DNA from: Haberlea rhodopensis
Lineage: Eukaryota; Streptophyta; Magnoliopsida; Lamiales; Gesneriaceae
DNA length: 64,000 bases
Assembly (NCBI GenBank): GCA_907163345.1
Contig: CAJQUN010000036.1
Coordinates: forward strand, 1,860,001-1,924,000
Direction: 5' to 3'
Shown here piece after piece: positions 22,680 through 36,365 of the stretch (its first letter is position 1; every line of letters begins with the position of its first letter). Made by a program: the position numbers and the translations under genes. The notes beneath the pieces are model-generated. The model made no database searches, was not told the origin of the DNA, and saw only the letters and a list, made by a program, of their open reading frames with translations.

Positions 22680-25600
22680 TCACATGCACTTACCCCAAAT
22701 AGAAACTAAACATAAACACATACCAGAGAATAGTTCCGGGTAGTGCTGCACCATATGCCGCTCCGTCTCCCACGTAGCCTCCTCGACACCCCTGCGATCC
22801 CACTGAACCTTGATCATAGGTATCACTTTGTTCCGAAGTCTGCGGTCTGCTCGATCCAGAATTCTGACAGGCCGTTCCACATAAGATATATCGGACTCTA
22901 ACTGAACTTCGGAAGGCTGTAACACATGAGACGGATGCGGCTCATACTTCCGTAACATAGACACATGAAACACGTCATGTATCCCAGATAAAGAAGGCGG
23001 CAAAGCCAATCGGTAAGCTAAGGTGCCAATGCGCTGCAAGATCTCGTACGGTCCAACATACCTCGGAGACAGTTTCCCGCGCATCCCAAATCGTACAACG
23101 CCTCTGAAAGGCGAGATCTTCTAGAAGACCTTATCTCCCAACTGAAATTCCAACGGTCTCCGCCGTTTATTTGCATAAGCTGTCTGTCTGTCCTGGGCCG
23201 CTTTCATTTTCTGCCTTATTGTCTTTATCTTCTCTTCCATCTCCCGAATCAACTCCGGTCCTCCGACCGATTTGCGGTCCAAATCATCCCAACACAAGGG
23301 TGATCTACACCGTCTGCCATAAAGAGCTTCAAACGGAGCCATCTGAATACTTGCCTGGTAGCTATTGTTATAAGAAAACTCTACCAAAGGCACTGAATCC
23401 TGCCAAGAGGCATCGAACTCCAAAACATAAGCTCTTAACATGTCCTCGAGCGTCTGAATAGTGCGCTCGGTCTGGCCATCCGTCTGAGGATGATAAGCAG
23501 TGCTCAATCTGACTTCAGTTCCCAAAGCTGACTGAAGACCTTCCCAGAAATGAGATGTGAATCGCGGATCTCGATCTGACACTATGGAAACGGGGATCCC
23601 ATGCAATCTCACCACATCTCTAATATACAACTGCGCCATCCTCAAAAATGTGAACGTCATGCTATAGGGAATAAAGTGGGCTACCTTAGTCAATCGATCC
23701 ACAATCACCCAAATAGCATCGAAGCCTGAAGCACTCCTCGGCAAATGAGTCACGAAGTCCATGGAAATGTGTTCCCACTTCCACTTCGGTATCTCCAAGC
23801 TTCTCAACTCGCCGCCAGGTCTCTGTCTCTCTGCCTTAACCTGCTGGCAGATCAAACACCTCTTCACAAAAGCGACGACATCTGATTTCATCCTTTTCCA
23901 CCAAAACTGACCACGCAGATCTCTGTACATCTTCTTCCCGCCTGGGTGGATGCTAAGTCTGCTACTGTGAGCTCGTTCCAAGATCCCTTTTCTCAGCCCC
24001 GGCGTACTCGGAACCACCCAACGGTTCCCCAATCTTAAGGATCCGTCAACTGCCACCCTGAACTTCGTTGGCTGACCAAGATGTACTAAAGATAACCACC
24101 TCTGAACCTCATCATCTGACCTCTGAGCTCTCCTGATGTTCTCATAGATGTCTGGCTCAGCTAGCAAAGTTGATACATACACAAGTGATGCATCTATGTC
24201 AAAATCATCGCCAAGATGGCAATAGGAGGTCATCATAGCCGACAAATGAATGACATCCTCAGCAGAACTCCTCACTTTCCGGCTCAAAGCGTCTGCTGTC
24301 AAATTGGCTTTCCCGGGATGGTACTCTATCTCACAATCATAGTCCTTGAGTAGGTCCATCCATCTCCTCTGCCTCATGTTCAACTCTGCCTGAGTGAATA
24401 AAAACTTGAGGCTCTTGTGGTCCGTGTAAATGGTAAACGAAGTACCATACAAATAATGCCTCCAGATCTTCAGGGCAAAGATGATAGCCGCCAATTCCAA
24501 GTCATGAACTGGATATCTGGTCTCATGCGGCTTCAACTACCTCGATGCATAAGCTACCACATGCTTATCTTGCATCAGAACACATCCAAGGCCCTGCAGC
24601 GATGCATCAGTATACAGAACAAATCTGGAGTTCTCCGTAGGGATCACTAACACTGGCGCCGTCGTCAACCGGTGCTTCAACTCCTGGAAGCTCTCCTCAC
24701 AAGCGTCTGACCAAAAGAAAGGCACTCCCTTCTGGGTCAACTGAGTCAGCGGCTTGGCAATCTTCGAAAAGCCCTCGACAAAGCGCCGATAATACCCGGC
24801 CAAACCAAGAAAACTCCGAATCTCTGGCACAGAAGTGGAGGCAGCCCACTCCATCACAGCCTCAATCTTCTTGGGATCTACAGATATCCCGCTGCTCGAT
24901 ATGACATGCCCCAGAAACACTATACTGCTCAGCCAAAATTCACACTTACTGAGCTTAGCATATAACTGATGCTCTCTGAGAATCTGAAGCACTGTCCTCA
25001 AGTGTTTCACATGCTCTTCCTCACTCCGGGAGTAGATAAGAATATCGTCAATAAACACAATGACGAACTGATCAAGATACTGCTGAAATACCCTGTTCAT
25101 CAGACTCATAAAGACTGCTGGAGCATTCGTCACGCCGAACGGCATCACTAGGAACCCATAATGTCCATATCGGGTCCGGAACGCTGTCTTCTGCACATCG
25201 TCCTCTCTGACCCGAATCTGATGATACCCGGATCTCAAATCAATCTTGCTATACACCCTGGTACCTTGCAACTGATCAAACAGATCGTCGATCCTTGGAA
25301 GAGGATACTTGTTCTTCACTGTAGCCTTATTCAGTTGCCGGTAATCGATACACAACCGCATCGAACCGTCCTTCTTCTTCACAAAGAGAACTGGTGCGCC
25401 CCATGGCGACACGCTCGGGCGTATATATCCCTTGTCCAGGAGATCCTGTAACTGTTCTTTCAACTCTCTCAACTCGGCCGGTGCCATCCTATAAGGTGCA
25501 CGAGAGATAGCGGATGTCCCTGGCAACAGCTCGATCCCAAACTCGACTTCCCTAGCCGGTGGGAATCCTGGGATCTCCTCTGGAAATACATCAGCGAACT

Positions 25601-27224
25601 CTGCCACTACTGGCACATCCTCAACTCTTAGTTCCTTATCCTTTCCAGACGTGTCCACGGCATAGATAAGATAGCCCGTGTGTCCACGTTCCAACAGCTG
25701 AGTCATCTTGATCGCTGAAATCAACGGAATCTTCGCACGAGAACCGCTGCCATAGAAAGTCCACTGACTGCCCAACTCAGGTCTGAACTTCACTATCCTC
25801 TGTCGGCAATCTACCACTGCCTGATATCTGTTCAGAACATCAATACCCAAGATGCAGTCGAAGTCTGACATGCCCAATACGATCAAGTCTGCCTTCAACT
25901 CGTTGCCCTCAAAATAAATGAGGCAGTCTGCCATAAACTGATCAGCAACGACATTTCATCCAGTGGGTGTCGAGACAAGGAGAGGCGTGGGTAAAGAAGA
26001 CGTGCGCATATGGTGTCTTTCCACAAAACCCACCGATACAAAAGAATGGGAGGCACCTGTATCGATCAAAATAAAAGCAGGGTACGTAAATAAATGACAC
26101 GTACCGGCAATCACCTCCTCTGGGGCTGCCTGGGCCTGCTCCCTGGTCAGTGCATACACCTGCCCCTGGGGTGGTCCTACTGTCTGACCTCCCGATGGTC
26201 GAGGCCCAAACTGCTGCCTCTGCTGCACTGTCCTATCCTCAAACCTCGGCCTGCTGCCCTGATACTCTGACTGTCCTCCCCGTGTGGGGCAATACCGAGC
26301 GATGTGGCCCATCTTGCCACAGACATAACATGCAGGACACTTGTTTGAAGAATGTGGCCCTCCACAATTGTTGCACCTCGGCTCTCCCGGCCTATCCCCT
26401 TGCGAAGACCCTCGATTTGTGGACCAATTGCCCTTCTTGCCATCCTGTTTCTGACCAAAATGTTTCTTTCCACCATATCGCGAAGATGAAGAGGCACCAC
26501 GGGGTTTAAATGGCTCACCCCGAGGCCTCAAGCTGTCATTGGTCTGCCTCTGTTGCGGTACCGGTGGTGGCATAGCGTAAGCTCCCACTCCTAGCTCAGT
26601 AAGCTCCGCTCTTGTGAGAGCATCATCAAAAGAAGTTGGGTTATTAGTGATAACCCGGTCATAGAGCTCCGGTCGCAACCCCTTCATAAAATTCCTCATC
26701 TTAGCGTGTCCACTGGTGGCAATGTGGGGAACGTACCTCAGCAATGAAGAGTACCGTGTGGCATAGTCTGCCACTGTCATGTTCCCCTGACTCAGACTTG
26801 TAAACTCGTCCTCCTTTGTCTGTCTTGCTGCTGCGGAGAAGTACCGATTCAAAAACCTAGTCCTGAAGAGTGTCCAATCAATCACAGCACCCAGTGCTCT
26901 CATCTCCATTACTGTGCTCCTCCACCACAATAGAGGTTTCTTGGCTAATTGAAACTCCGCCAGCCTCAGCCAAGCTGTCACAGCACAAGGAGCCGATACA
27001 AAGATCTGCTCAAGCCTTTCCAACCACTCTTCAGCCTCTTCTCCGGACTCTGTCCCCTCAAACCGGGGCGGATGATAAGATAGAAATTGCGTCAAACTAA
27101 TCTCACCCGGTAGCAATAACTGAACCACTGGTTCCATGCCTACGGCCGGTGGAGGTAGAGGGTTCACTTGACCGACGCTTGCGTTCACACTACCAATATC
27201 TCCAACCTCCTCATTAGCAGCCAT
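22680..27224 (-). pseudogene. Tekay gag-pol polyprotein, unit 2 (complete length, three stops)
   Basis: A single frame of about 1515 codons from ATG 27224. Approximate residues: gag 40-200, CCHC knuckle 297-311, protease DTGA about 386, RT with FIDD near 722, RNase H, integrase zinc-binding H-H-C-C (about 1080-1120, ending CLICQQV), integrase core (SMDFVTHLP, QTDGQTERTIQ) and a C-terminal chromodomain (about 1450-1500; YVERPVRILDR to WETERHM), which marks a chromovirus. Three nonsense codons break it: TGA for AGA at about 25955, TAG for CAG near 24538 and TAG for TTG near 23121. No frameshift is seen. The C-terminus runs almost to the polypurine tract. Confidence 0.95.
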
Positions 27225-27437
27225 GCTGTAATACAAATGTTAACAACAATTCCAAAGCAGTATATATGTTATGCCGTTAGATAACAGGAATGAGAATAAG
27301 CACGTTAGTATAACAGGATATACATTAATATGCACCACATGCATAAACATGCTTCAAATGTAAGCACCTAGCCTATCATGCTAAGGCTACCCTTCACTCG
27401 TTCCCGGGTTCTCTAACCACTGCTCTGATACCACTAA

Positions 27438-29506
27438 TGTAAGGACTCTAATCCTTAAGTGCGGAATCAAGGCACAATAGAGCTAATATAAATGATCAGA
27501 GTGAGAAATAACGTGTTGAGTTTATGAGCTTAAGCATTACATGCCAAAAATGAGGACTACTAAAAAGGATTAATTACATTCCAATCAATGAATTGTTCAA
27601 TTATAGTTTTATACTACTCCTAGAGTAGATACTATCCAAATAATCCCGTCCTTCAAGTCCCAAAAAGCATCCTCAAAAGCTCACCATCTCAACCCGTTCA
27701 AGCCCTTCTATCATGCCAAAAAGGTACCTACAAGGACAACCCCCAAACATGAGCAATAATAATCATTCATATTCAACACGATATGAAGATAAAGCGTAAT
27801 GCATAATCATAATAAAACACTTCCTGTTTTCCCCATGCATTTCAAACGCTTTCCGTTTGGTTGTCCCTGTACCATAACTCATGAGTATAATCAATAGATT
27901 ATTTTTAATGGTCTAAACATGTCATGAACATATACCATTTCATCAATACCAAATACTGATCACCAATCCCTAGTCTGTCCATCACAATGTATTTTAATGC
28001 CCCTCGCTTATTTACATATAGACGGCATAGGATAACCTCGCTTCAATGGACTGCGGGACTCCCACCCCTCGCCTCTCATTGAGCGGCAAATACCCTTTCC
28101 TCGTCCTATATGATAACCACGCTCAAATGTGACATGCGGCGCTCCCACCCCTCGCTTCACATTTAGCGGAACCAAACCAAATAGCGGCAAGCATTAAAAT
28201 CATCAAGGGATGACCACGACTCATGGGATATGCACCAATAATCATATGCATCTATAAACATCATGCATAACATGTATTTGCATCCACTATGCAATACCAC
28301 ATATATACTTGCATCCACAATGCATAAACAATAAGTATATAAGATACATGTACCGTTGGGGTGCCCGTACGTCTACTACGTACCTTTCCAAAATGTAGGA
28401 TATGGTAGGACTTCAATGCCTTGGCTGTGTTGCCACCTGGGTTGGTTCTACATATTCACAAATACCAATATTAGAATCCAATAATAGTCCAATACCAAAA
28501 ATCCCACAAAAATGACCAAAAACATCATTTTTGGTGTCTCGCGATCGATCGCCATCAAGCCCCGATCGATCGCGAGACCTCACTGTCTCGGGCAACAAAA
28601 TCCAACAATCCGCGATCGATCGCGGAGCTAGCGCCGATCGATCGCGGCCTCGCCGATCGATCTCGGCCATCTCGCGATCGATCGCTGAAGCTCTCTGCCT
28701 CAGCTCTGTTGCTCGCGATCGATCGCGAGAAAAACGCCGATCGATCGCCGAGCTCTGGGCATGCGGGGTTTGGGCACTATTCACCCATCTTCAACCCCAA
28801 CTCACACACCCACAAACACCAACATCAACCAAACCCAACAACTCAAAACCAACAATAAACATCTATATAAACTCAAATATGCAACATCCAACCAAATTAA
28901 TACCAAAACCACAACAACCCAACACAAACCCATTTTAAAACCCTTCAAAATCAACCCAAACTTAAACAAAGCCTTACAAAATTTACAATGAGGTATCCAT
29001 ACCTCTTGGGGATCTCAAATCACCCAACAAGCTCCACAAAACAAGATTTTGCAAAGACTCCTCTTCACCCTTGAGCTCAAGCTCGAAAATGGGAAGGAAA
29101 AGGAAGGGTTTGGGTGTTGTTTTTGGTAAAGTTAAAAAGTGATGGATGGATGAGGTGTGGGGTAATAAAAGGTGTTGGTTTAATTAAAATGCATACCAAA
29201 ATAATTCCATGGTGTATAAAACACCCCAACATGATTTTCAAAGCATTAACTCAAAATGCACCAAATAACAATTAAACACATGATTTCTAATCAATTGCTA
29301 CCAATGGCAAATAAATCATGCTTCCAATAATATTTACCCAACATGCACCACATGCACCCTGAAATGCAACCCCGGGTCACCCTATCCACATGACCATGCA
29401 TTTCCATAAGGTAAATAAATTCCTAACACATAATCAATTACCACATAATTAATCATGTTAACACAATTAAAGCCACATAGCAATTAACCATTTCGGGGAT
29501 GTCACA
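27438..29506 (-). repeat. Tekay LTR2 with palindrome array
   Basis: 2069 bp, same ends as LTR1 and colinear with it. It serves as the 3' LTR of unit 3 and the 5' LTR of unit 2. Palindrome array at 28540-28750. The polypurine tract adjoins at 29507-29521. Confidence 0.95.
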
Positions 29507-29540
29507 ATAGTCCCCTACTTATAAGATTTCGTCCTCGAAA

Positions 29541-32500
29541 TCACATGCACTTACCCCAAATAGAAACTAAACATAAACACATACCAGAGAATAGTTCCGG
29601 GTAGTGCTGCACCATATGCCGCTCCGTCTCCCACGTAGCCTCCTCGACACCCCTGCGATCCCACTGAACCTTGATCATAGGTATCACTTTGTTCCGATGT
29701 CTGCGGTCTGCTCGATCCAGAATTCTGACAGGCCGTTCCACATAAGATATATCGGACTCTAACTGAACTTCGGAAGGCTGTAACACATGAGACGGATCCG
29801 GCTCATACTTCCGTAACATAGAAACATGAAACACGTCATGTATCCCAGATAAAGAAGGCGGCAAAGCCAGTCGGTAGGCTAAGGTGCCAATGTGCTGCAA
29901 GATCTCGTACGGTCCAACATACCTCGGAGACAGTTTCCCTGCGCATCCCAAATCGCACAACGCCTCTGAAAGGCGAGATCTTCAAGAAGACCTTATCTCC
30001 CAACTGAAATTCCAACGGTCTCCGCCGTTTATTTGCATAAGCTGCCTGTCTGTCCTGGGCCGCTTTCATTTTCTGCCTTATTGTCTTTATCTTCTCTTCC
30101 ATCTCCCGAATCAACTCCGGTCCTCCGACCGATTTGCGGTCCAAATCATCCCAACACAAGGGTGATCTACACCGTCTGCCATAAAGAGCTTCAAACGGAG
30201 CCATCTGAATACTTGCCTGGTAGCTATTGTTATAAGAAAACTCTACCAAAGGCACTGAATCCTGCCAAGAGGCATCGAACTCCAAAACATAAGCTCTTAA
30301 CATGTCCTCGAGCGTCTGAATAGTGCGCTCGGTCTGGCCATCCGTCTGAGGATGATAAGCAGTGCTCAATCTGACTTCAGTTCCCAAAGCTGACTGAAGA
30401 CCTTCCCAGAAATGAGATGTGAATCGCGGATCTCGATCTGACACTATGGAAACGGGGATCCCATGCAATCTCACCACATCTCTAATATACAACTGCGCCA
30501 TCCTCAAAAATGTGAACGTCATGCTATAGGGAATAAAGTGGGCTACCTTAGTCAATCGATCCACAATCACCCAAATAGCATCGAAGCCTGAAGCACTCCT
30601 CGGCAAATGAGTCACGAAGTCCATGGAAATGTGTTCCCACTTCCACTTCGGTATCTCCAAGCTTCTCAACTCGCCGCCAGGTCTCTGTCTCTCTGCCGTA
30701 ACCTGCTGGCAGATCAAACACCTCTTCACAAAAGCGACGACATCTGATTTCATCCTTTTCCACCAAAACTGACCACGCAGATCTCTGTACATCTTCTTCC
30801 CGCCTGGGTGGATGCTAAGTCTGCTACTGTGAGCTCGTTCCAAGATCCCTTTTCGCAGCCCCGGCGTACTCGGAACCACCCAACGGTTCCCCAATCTTAA
30901 GGATCCGTCAACTGCCACCCTGAACTTCGTTGGCTGACCAAGATGTACTAAAGATAACCACCTCTGAACCTCATCATCTGACCTCTGAGCTCTCCTGATG
31001 TTCTCATAGATGTCTGGCTCAGCTAGCAAAGTTGATACATACACAGGTGAGGCATCTATGTCAAAATCATAGCCAAGATGGCAATAGGAGATCATCATAG
31101 CCGACAAATGAATGACATCCTCAGCAGAACTCCTCACTTTCCGGCTCAAAGCGTCTGCTGTCAAATTGGCTTTCCCGGGATGGTACTCTATCTCACAATC
31201 ATAGTCCTTGAGTAGGTCCATCCATCTCCTCAGCCTCATGTTCAACTCTGCCTGAGTGAATAAAAACTTGAGGCTCTTGTGGTCCGTGTAAATGGTAAAC
31301 GAAGTACCATACAAATAATGCCTCCAGATCTTCAGGGCAAAGATGATAGCCGCCAATTCCAAGTCATGAACTGGATATCTGGTCTCATGCGGCTTCAACT
31401 GCCTCGATGCATAAGCTACCACATGCTTATCTTGCATCAGAACACATCCAAGGCCCTGCAGCGATGCATCAGTATACAGAACAAATCTGGAGTTCTCCGT
31501 AGGGATCACTAACACTGGCGCCGTCGTCAACCGGTGCTTCAACTCCTGGAAGCTCTCCTCACAAGCGTCTGACCAAAAGAAAGGCACTCCCTTCTGGGTC
31601 AACTGAGTCAGCGGCTTGGCAATCTTCGAAAAGCCCTCGACAAAGCGCCGATAATACCCGGCCAAACCAAGAAAACTCCGAATCTCTGGCACATAAGTGG
31701 GGGCAGCCCACTCCATCACAGCCTCAATCTTCTTGGGATCTACAGATATCCCGCTGCTCGATATGACATGCCCCAGAAACACTACACTGCTCAGCCAAAA
31801 TTCACACTTACTGAGCTTAGCATATAACTGATGCTCTCTGAGAATCTGAAGCACTGTCCTCAAGTGTTTCACATGCTCTTCCTCACTCCGGGAGTAGATA
31901 AGAATATCGTCAATAAACACAATGACGAACTGATCAAGATACTGCTGAAACACCCTGTTCATCAGACTCATAAAGACTGCTGGAGCATTCGTCACGCCGA
32001 ACGGCATCACTAGGAACTCATAATGTCCATATCGGGTCCGGAACGCTGTCTTCTGCACATCTTCCTCTCTGACCCGAATCTGATGATACCCGGATCTCAA
32101 ATCAATCTTGCTATACACCCTGGTACCTTGCAACTGATCAAACAGATCGTCGATCCTTGGAAGAGGATACTTGTTCTTCACTGTAGCCTTATTCAGTTGC
32201 CGGTAATCGATACACAACCGCATCGAACCGTCCTTCTTCTTCACAAAGAGAACTGGTGCGCCCCATGGCGACACGCTCGGGCGTATATATCCCTTGTCCA
32301 GGAGATCCTGTAACTATTCTTTCAACTCTCTCAACTCGGCCGGTGCCATCCTATAAGGTGCACGAGAGATAGCGGATGTCCCTGGCAACAGCTCGATCCC
32401 AAACTCGACTTCCCTAGCCGGTGGGAATCCTGGGATCTCTTCTGGAAATACATCAGCGAACTCTGCCACTACTGGCACATCCTCAACTCTTAGTTCCTTA

Positions 32501-34085
32501 TCCTTTCCAGACGTGTCCACGGCATAGATAAGATAGCCCATGTGTCCACGTTCCAACAGCTGAGTCATCTTGATCGCTGAAATCAACGGAATCTTCGCAC
32601 GAGAACCGCTGCCATAGAAAGTCCACTGACTGCCCAACTCAGGTCTGAACTTCACTGTCCTCTGTCGGCAATCTACCACTGCCTGATATCTGTTCAGAAC
32701 ATCAATACCCAAGATGCAGTCGAAGTCTGACATGCCCAATACGATCAAGTCTGCCTTCAACTCGTTGCCCTCAAAATAAATGAGGCAGTCTGCCATAAAC
32801 TGATCAGCAACGACATTTCTTCCAGTGGGTGTCGAGACAAGGAGAGGCGTGGGTAAAGAAGACGTGCGCATATGGTGTCTTTCCACAAAACCCACCGATA
32901 CAAAAGAATGGGAGGAACCTCTATCGATCAAAATAAAAGCAGGGTACGTAAATAAATGACACGTACCGGCAATCACCTCCTCTGGGGCTGCCTGGGCCTG
33001 CTCCCTGGTCAGTGCATACACCTGCCCCTGGGGTGGTCCTACTGTCTGACCTCCCGATGGTCGAGGCCCAAACTGTTGCCTCTGCTGCACTGTCCTATCC
33101 TCAAACCTCGGCCTGCTGCCCTGATACTCTGACTGTCCTCCCCGTGTGGGGCAATACCGAGCGATGTGGCCCATCTTGCCACAGACATAACATGCAGGAC
33201 ACTTGTTTGAAGAATGTGGCCCTCCACAATTGTTGCACCTCGGCTCTCCCGGCCTATCCCCTTGCGAAGACCCTCGATTTGCGGACCAATTGCCCTTCTT
33301 GCCATCCTGTTTCTGACCAAAATGTTTCTTTCCACCATATCGCGAAGATGAAGAGGCACCACGGGGTTTAAATGGCTCACCCCGAGGCCTCAAGCTGTCA
33401 TTGGTCTGCCTCTGTTGCGGTACCGGTGGTGGCATAGCGTAAGCTCCCACTCCTAGCTCAGCAAGCTCCGCTCTTGTGAGAGCATCATCAAAAGAAGTTG
33501 GGTTATTAGTGATAACCCGGTCATAGAGCTCCGGTCGCAACCCCTTCATAAAATTCCTCATCTTAGCGTGTCCACTGGTGGCAATGTGGGGAACGTACCT
33601 CAGCAATGAAGAGTACCGTGTGGCATAGTCTGCCACTGTCATGTTCCCCTGACTCAGACTTGTAAACTCGTCCTCCTTTGTCTGTCTTGCTGCTGCGGAG
33701 AAGTACCGATTCAAAAACCTAGTCCTGAAGAGTGTCCAATCAATCACAGCACCCAGTGCTCTCATCTCCATTACTGTGCTCCTCCACCACAATAGAGGTT
33801 TCTTGGCTAATTGAAACTCCGCCAGCCTCAGCCAAGCTGTCACAGCACAAGGAGCCGATACAAAGATCTGCTCAAGCCTTTCCAACCACTCTTCAGCCTC
33901 TTCTCCGGACTCTGTCCCCTCAAACCGGGGCGGATGATAAGATAGAAATTGCGTCAAACTAATCTCACCCGGTAGCAATAACTGAACCACTGGTTCCATG
34001 CCTACGGCCGGTGGAGGTAGAGGGTTCACTTGACCGACGCTTGCGTTCACACTACAATATCTCCAACCTCCTCATTAGCAGCCAT
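29541..34085 (-). pseudogene. Tekay gag-pol polyprotein, unit 3
   Basis: Same domain order as unit 2, from the ATG at 34085. A one-base deletion near 34053 shifts the frame about 11 codons after the start. The protease motif reads DRGS instead of DTGA (about 32920-32932), which would abolish the catalytic aspartate motif. TAG replaces CAG near 32314 just before the RT, and a one-base insertion near 29939 shifts the frame before the integrase C-terminus and chromodomain (29960-29541 is open in the other frame). RNase H and the integrase core are open (32274-29941). The gag knuckle is intact. Confidence 0.95.
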
Positions 34086-34295
34086 GCTGTAATACAAATG
34101 TTAACAACAATTCCAAAGCAGTATATATGTTATGCCGTTAGATAACAGGAATGAGAATAAGCACGTTAGTATAGGATATACATTAATATGCACCACATGC
34201 ATAAACATGCTTCAAATGTAAGCACCTAGCCTATCATGCTAAGGCTACCCTTCACTCGTTCCTGGGTTCTCTAACCACTACTCTGATACCACTAA

Positions 34296-36365
34296 TGTAA
34301 GGACCCTAATCCTTAAGTGCGGAATCAAGGCACAATAGAGCTAATATAAATGATCAGAGTGAGAAATAACGTGTTGAGTTTATGAGCTTAAGCATTACAT
34401 GCCAAAAATGAGGACTACTAAAAAGGATTAATTACATTCCAATCAATGAATTGTTCAATTATAGTTTTATACTACTCCTAGAGTAGATACTATCCAAATA
34501 ATCCCGTCCTTCAAGTCCCAAAAAGCATCCTCAAAAGCTCACCATCTCAACCCGTTCAAGCCCTTCTATCATGCCAAAAAGGTACCTACAAGGACAACCC
34601 CCAAACATGAGCAATAATAATCATTCATATTCAACACGATATGAAGATAAAGCGTAATGCATAATCATAATAAAACACTTCCTGTTTTCCCCATGCATTT
34701 CAAACGCTTCCCGTTTGGTTGTCCCTGTACCATAACTCATGAGTATAATCAATAGATTATTTTTAATGGTCTAAACATGTCATGAACATATACCATTTCA
34801 TCAATACCAAATACTGATCACCAATCCCTAGTCTGTCCATCACAATGTATTTTAATGCCCCTCGCTTATTTACATATAGACGGCATAGGATAACCTCGCT
34901 TCAATGGACTGCGGGACTCCCACCCCTCGCCTCTCATTGAGCGGCAAATACCCTTTCCTCGTCCTATATGATAACCACGCTCAAATGTGACATGCGGCGC
35001 TCCCACCCCTCGCTTCACATTTAGCGGAACCAAACCAAATAGCGGCAAGCATTAAAATCATCAAGGGATGACCACGACTCATGGGATATGCACCAATAAT
35101 CATATGCATCTATAAACATCATGCATAAAATGTATTTGCATCCACTATGCAATACCACATATATACTTGCATCCACAATGCATAAACAATAAGTATATAA
35201 GATACATGTACCGTTGGGGTGCCCGTACGTCCACTACGTACCTTTCCAAAATGTAGGATATGGTAGGACTTCAATGCCTTGGCTGTGTTGCCACCTGGGT
35301 TGGTTCTACATATTCACAAATACCAATATTAGAATCCAATAATAGTCCAATACCAAAAATCCCACAAAAATAACCAAAAACATCATTTTTGGTGTCTCGC
35401 GATCGATCGCCATCAAGCCCCGATCGATCGCGAGACCTCACTGTCTCGGGCAACAAAATCCAACAATCCGCGATCGATCGCGGAGCTAGCGCCGATCGAT
35501 CGCGGCCTCGCCGATCGATCGCGCCCATCTCGCGATCGATCGCTGAAGCTCTCTGCCTCAGCTCTGTTGCTCGCGATCGATCACCAGAAAAACGCCGATC
35601 GATCGCCGAGCTCTGGGCATGCGGGGTTTGGGCACTATTCACCCATCTTCAACCCCAACTCATACACACCCACATACACCAACATCAACCAAACCCAACA
35701 ACTCAAAACCAACAATAAACATCTATATAAACTCAAATATGCAACATCCAACCAAATTAATACCAAAACCACAACAACCCAACACAAACCCATTTTAAAA
35801 CCCTTCAAAATCAACCCAAACTTAAACAAAGCCTTACAAAATTTACAATGAGGTATCCATACCTCTTGGGGATCTCAAATCACCCAACAAGCTCCACAAA
35901 ACAAGATTTTGCAAAGACTCCTCTTCACCCTTGAGCTCAAGCTCGAAAATGGGAAGGAAAAGGAAGGGTTTGGGTGTTGTTTTTGGTAAAGTTAAAAAGT
36001 GATGGATGGATGAGGTGTGGGGTAATAAAAGGTGTTGGTTTAATTAAAATGCATACCAAAATAATTCCATGGTGTATAAAACACCCCAACATGATTTTCA
36101 AAGCATTAACTCAAAATGCACCAAATAACAATTAAACACATGATTTCTAATCAATTGCTACCAATGGCAAATAAATCATGCTTCCAATAATATTTACCCA
36201 ACATGCACCACATGCACCCTGAAATGCAACCCCGGGTCACCCTATCCACATGACCATGCATTTCCATAAGGTAAATAAATTCCAACACATAATCAATTAC
36301 CACATAATTAATCATGTTAACACAATTAAAGCCACATAGCAATTAACCATTTCGGGGATGTCACA
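34296..36365 (-). repeat. Tekay LTR3 (5' LTR of the array)
   Basis: 2070 bp, the outermost right LTR, ending in GATGTCACA directly against B's LTR (AAGATGTTCG). Palindrome array at 35398-35608, where one copy is altered to CGATCGATCACC. Confidence 0.95.

Larger units (their letters stand above)
17281..36365 (-). mobile_element. tandem array of Tekay-type chromoviruses sharing LTRs
   Basis: On the minus strand: LTR3 (36365-34296), internal 3, LTR2 (29506-27438), internal 2, LTR1 (22645-20576), then internal 1, which stops in pol at 17281. LTR starts are 6862 and 6858 bp apart. Adjacent units share one LTR, each with an intact primer-binding site and polypurine tract. The copies differ only by scattered base changes and indels. 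The array was inserted in B's 5' LTR, probably at AAGAT (36366-36370); the opposite duplication is lost with the left end. Such structures arise by unequal LTR recombination, but misassembly must be excluded. Confidence 0.9.

Noticed and set aside
24969..25451. Conserved plus-strand open frames opposite the Tekay RT, repeated in all three units
   Set aside because: Antisense shadows of a conserved minus-strand polyprotein; conservation follows from the three near-identical units.
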